From contig JASPKZ010001260.1 of NCBI GenBank assembly GCA_030220185.1, positions 1-64,000 of the forward strand: 64,000 nucleotides of DNA. Reading direction: 5' to 3'. Origin of the DNA: Diploptera punctata (lineage: Eukaryota > Arthropoda > Insecta > Blattodea > Blaberidae). The notes under the pieces were generated by a model that worked only from the letters and a program-made list of their open reading frames with translations, did no database searches and was not told the DNA's origin. Shown in pieces: positions 61,462-64,000 of the stretch. How positions within the stretch are numbered: the stretch's first letter is position 1; each line of letters opens with the position of its first letter. Made by a program: the position numbers and the translations under genes.

Positions 61462-62019
61462 TACAGGGTTAACAGGACCTCATCGACAAAATGAAAGGGA
61501 TGATAGGCCATGCAGAGATGAAAATTTTTCGTGAAGGAACATATAGTAGCAAACACGTCGTTTATGAGTTACGCGCAGATGAAGGTGTTCACCCGTAAGG
61601 GTCGGAATTGAATACAAACAATTGCACATGTATCATTTTACAATAAATGTAATTGAATACAAACAATTGCACATGTATCATTTTACAATAAATGTTCAAA
61701 CAGTCGACTCTGTGCCTCATTGTATGTTTGATATCGTCGCAGCAACGATCGGCCAGTACAGCCGATCATGACAGGATTCTTTTTGACATCGTCAAAACAC
61801 TTATTGTTTGAGCACTTATTGTAAAAACATGTCTCTTTCAATAATATGATACATGTACAATTGTTTATATTCAATTCCGACCCTTATGGGCGAACAGCTT
61901 CATCTGCGCATAACTCATAAGCGATGTGTTTGCGACTATATGTTCCACAAAAAAATGATCCTCTCCGCATGGCCTATCATCCCTATCATTTTGTTGGTGA
62001 GGTCCTGTTACACCCTGTA
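61462..62019. mobile_element. Foldback transposon with about 175-bp TIRs
   Basis: Ends: 'TACAGGGTTAACAGGACCTC' at the left and 'GAGGTCCTGTTACACCCTGT' at the right. The arms pair over about 175 bp ('GGGATGATAGGCCATGC' and 'GCATGGCCTATCATCCC'; 'GGGTCGGAATTGAATA' and its complement). TA is present at both borders. A 45-bp unit is duplicated in the left arm (61606-61650 and 61651-61695). No transposase is encoded, so it is non-autonomous. Confidence 0.8.
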
Positions 62020-62770
62020 TATATAAAGATATTGCTAAAGTTGGCGTCTTTTTATTTTACTACGCTTTTTAACATATGCTATAAGGTCATTAGCGTCACA
62101 ATTCAAGTCTGGAAGTTCCGCAAATCTATGATCACCCGACGACTTTTTTTCTCTTCCGAGAGAATTCATACTCAGTACTTTATGCCCTGAAAAATCCATC
62201 AACTCCCACCTGGTTTAAGTCCGTGAATCTTAGAATCGAGGCGGACATGGTAACCCATAGATCACCGGAACTGGTAAGTATTTTTTAAATTACGATACTT
62301 AATTTTTTTCTGTCGTGTAATATTTGCTGTATGTTAGATACTAGATTTATAATTTTTATTTTTATATATTTCTTCAATTAATATTTAAGTTTACATTTAT
62401 ATTTCTTTAAAGCAAATTAACTGGTTTGTTTATTTACCCGTTAGCGGTTCTATCTCGTGAACACTGTTTCATATATATGAAGTAATGCTTTGGATGACAT
62501 ATCAATTTATCAGAATTAATTCAGTTGGTAACTATATAGCTACAATATATTACAAATAATTTACGTAGCGTACATTTAATTTTGAATATTTCCATTACAG
62601 GCAGTCGATGATATAAGTTAAGGATTTAATTGTATTGCACTGACAGGATAGTGCAAAACTATTAGTTTCATATATTATTATATTGAAAAGACCTTTTTTC
62701 AACATATTAGTTTCATTATTTATTCATAATGATATCAACAGGCCCTAAAACAATTGAATATGGCCAATAA
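62020..62770. other. No gene recognised; one tRNA-like trace
   Basis: Around 62200-62265 'CCACCTGGTTTAAGTCCGTG' and 'GAGGCGGACATGGTAACCCA' recall a B box and A box on the minus strand. The rest is AT-rich with a plus-strand frame at 61924-62190 that mostly lies in the foldback element. Confidence 0.4.
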
Positions 62771-64000
62771 CTAAATCGTATATTACGATGCGAGGTTGGG
62801 AAGTGGTTTTTTACAGAATCGAGGGAAAATGTTTAAAAACTAAGCAACAGCGAGTTTTTTAATTTCCGAGATTCTGTAAAACACTTCACAAATGTGCGTT
62901 GTACATACTTTTTGTTGGCTGTCCACCGCTGTGGTCTCGAGGTAGCGTCCTGCCTTGTCACGCAGCGGGTCCGGGTTCGATCCCCTGTCGGGACAAGTTT
63001 CCTGGGTGAGGTTTTTTCGAGGTTTTTCCTCACCTGTAAGATAAATGTCAGAAAAACTTTAAGGCCCAAACGGTTCCCGAACATCATCTGATCATCATTA
63101 TCATAAACATTCATATTCACCTAATTAGCTTAAGTTTAGGTTTAAGGCCTCTCCTGGCGCATCATTACCATCATCATCAACTCTCATATCAACGGGACAG
63201 AGCCATAACCCCGCCTTCCAGGCGCCCCAACCTCAGAAGTGGGTTACAAGTACGCCATGCCAGGAGAGGACACCAGGAAAGTTTTGTGCGATGTGTTTTC
63301 AAAATAATAAATAATTGTAAAATAATAGATCTCTTTGTTGAACATATTTGCGTTCATTACAAACAATTGACTAACGTTAACAGCGTGGGCAATGTTTATT
63401 AGTTGAAACAACAGGAGGCCTTGAGAACAATTATTGACAACATGGCCGCAAGTACGTATTTATTGTTTTATATTGTTTCAAATAAAGTTAAGTTCATTTA
63501 AAATGCAGTGATTTGTTTCGTATATAGTATATTACGATGCGAGGTTCGGAAGTGGTTTTTGCAGAATCGAGGGAAAATGTTTAAAAACTAAGCGACAGCG
63601 ACGTTTTTAATTCCCGAGATTCTGTAAAACACTTCACAAACGTGCGTTGTACATTATTTTTTGCGCGATGGTGTTTCCAAAATAATAAATAATAGTAAAA
63701 TAATTTTATTGGAAATATTTGCGTTACTTATAAACAATTGACTAACGTTAACAGTGTGAGCAATGTTTATTAGTTGAAACAACAGGAGGCCTTGAGAACA
63801 ATTATTGATAACATGGCCGCAAATACGTGTTTACTGTTTTATATTGTTTCAAATAAGGTTCAGTTCATTTAAAATGCAGTGATTTGTTTCGTATAATGTA
63901 TATTAACACTACCTTTTGGATATTTTCCGTATATACAATGTACGTGGTATACATAGATGGTATTGGTTTTACTTCCCGCACATGGGTGTAAATGTAATAT
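62771..64000 (+). repeat. Repeat F, two tandem units, first one split by SINE A
   Basis: Unit 1: 62771-63525 (with the SINE). Unit 2: 63526-64000, cut by the window end. Each starts 'TATTACGATGCGAGGTT', holds the imperfect palindrome around 'CCGAGATTCTGTAAAACACT', and goes on to 'GGCAATGTTTATTAGTTGAA' and 'TTTCAAATAA.GTT.AGTTCA'. Unit 2 continues into 'CTTCCCGCACATGGGTGTAA', as does copy 1 at 11800-12223. Without the SINE the period is about 395 bases. Confidence 0.8.
62921..63281 (+). mobile_element. SINE A (head plus module 2) inserted in Repeat F
   Basis: 'GTCCACCGCTGTGGTCTCGA', B box 'GGTTCGATCCC', the shared body, then module 2 to 'CCAGGAGAGGACACCAGGAA'. The uninterrupted unit at 63640-63665 ('GTTGTACATTATTTTTTGCG') shows the insertion point. 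Only a short TTTTGT is shared by the two flanks. Confidence 0.85.

Overview
The window looks like repeat-dense, AT-rich nuclear DNA from an animal, most likely an arthropod and probably an insect. The reasons are tRNA-derived SINEs with Pol III A/B boxes, many LINE reverse-transcriptase relics of arthropod type, mariner and Tc1/IS630-like transposons, Penelope-like retroelements (PLEs), trinucleotide microsatellites and no long open reading frames. The exact species cannot be read from the sequence. No intact host protein-coding gene was found. The window is best read as intergenic or intronic sequence built from layers of nested mobile elements. Nearly all open frames are shadows of SINEs or microsatellites, or pieces of broken LINE and transposase genes. 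One short coding relic (33171-33400, minus) ends at a consensus-like splice donor.

Layout. 1-5.8 kb: AT-rich DNA, LINE relics, and two deletion derivatives of one DNA transposon carrying different transposase parts (3808-4320, 4647-5144). 5.8-7.4 kb: a 1.6-kb palindromic composite holding four tRNA-like genes, two per strand. 9-15 kb: SINEs, LINE 3' parts, and a small palindromic element with a hammerhead-ribozyme-like core (12224-12470). 15-27 kb: LINE relics from several families and several SINEs with clear target-site duplications (TSDs). 28-30.2 kb: two mariner-type elements. 30-37 kb: SINE-in-SINE and SINE-in-repeat nests. 37.4-38.4 kb: a minisatellite of twelve direct copies of a 30-bp core separated by TA runs, opening with one inverted copy. 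41.9-43.3 kb: a nearly full-length Tc1/IS630-like transposon inside a LINE copy. 45.3-49.6 kb: a nearly full-length, frameshifted CR1/Jockey-type LINE with ORF1 and ORF2. 49.7-52.5 kb: two more palindromic PLE-type elements, one coding the end of a PLE endonuclease. 53-64 kb: further LINE and SINE copies, a long-TIR foldback element and a duplicated 0.4-kb repeat.

How the parts relate. SINEs carry tRNA-like promoters and depend on LINE machinery in trans. LINE copies typically end in trinucleotide runs (ATT, ATG), which have grown into many of the microsatellites here. The most interesting set is the PLE-type family. Three copies with TSDs of 9-13 bp share a core that fits a minimal hammerhead ribozyme with a self-complementary stem III, and a fourth, older copy has a degenerate version. 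In two of these copies the flanking arms are long inverted repeats whose outer sequence differs between copies while each left arm still matches its own right arm.
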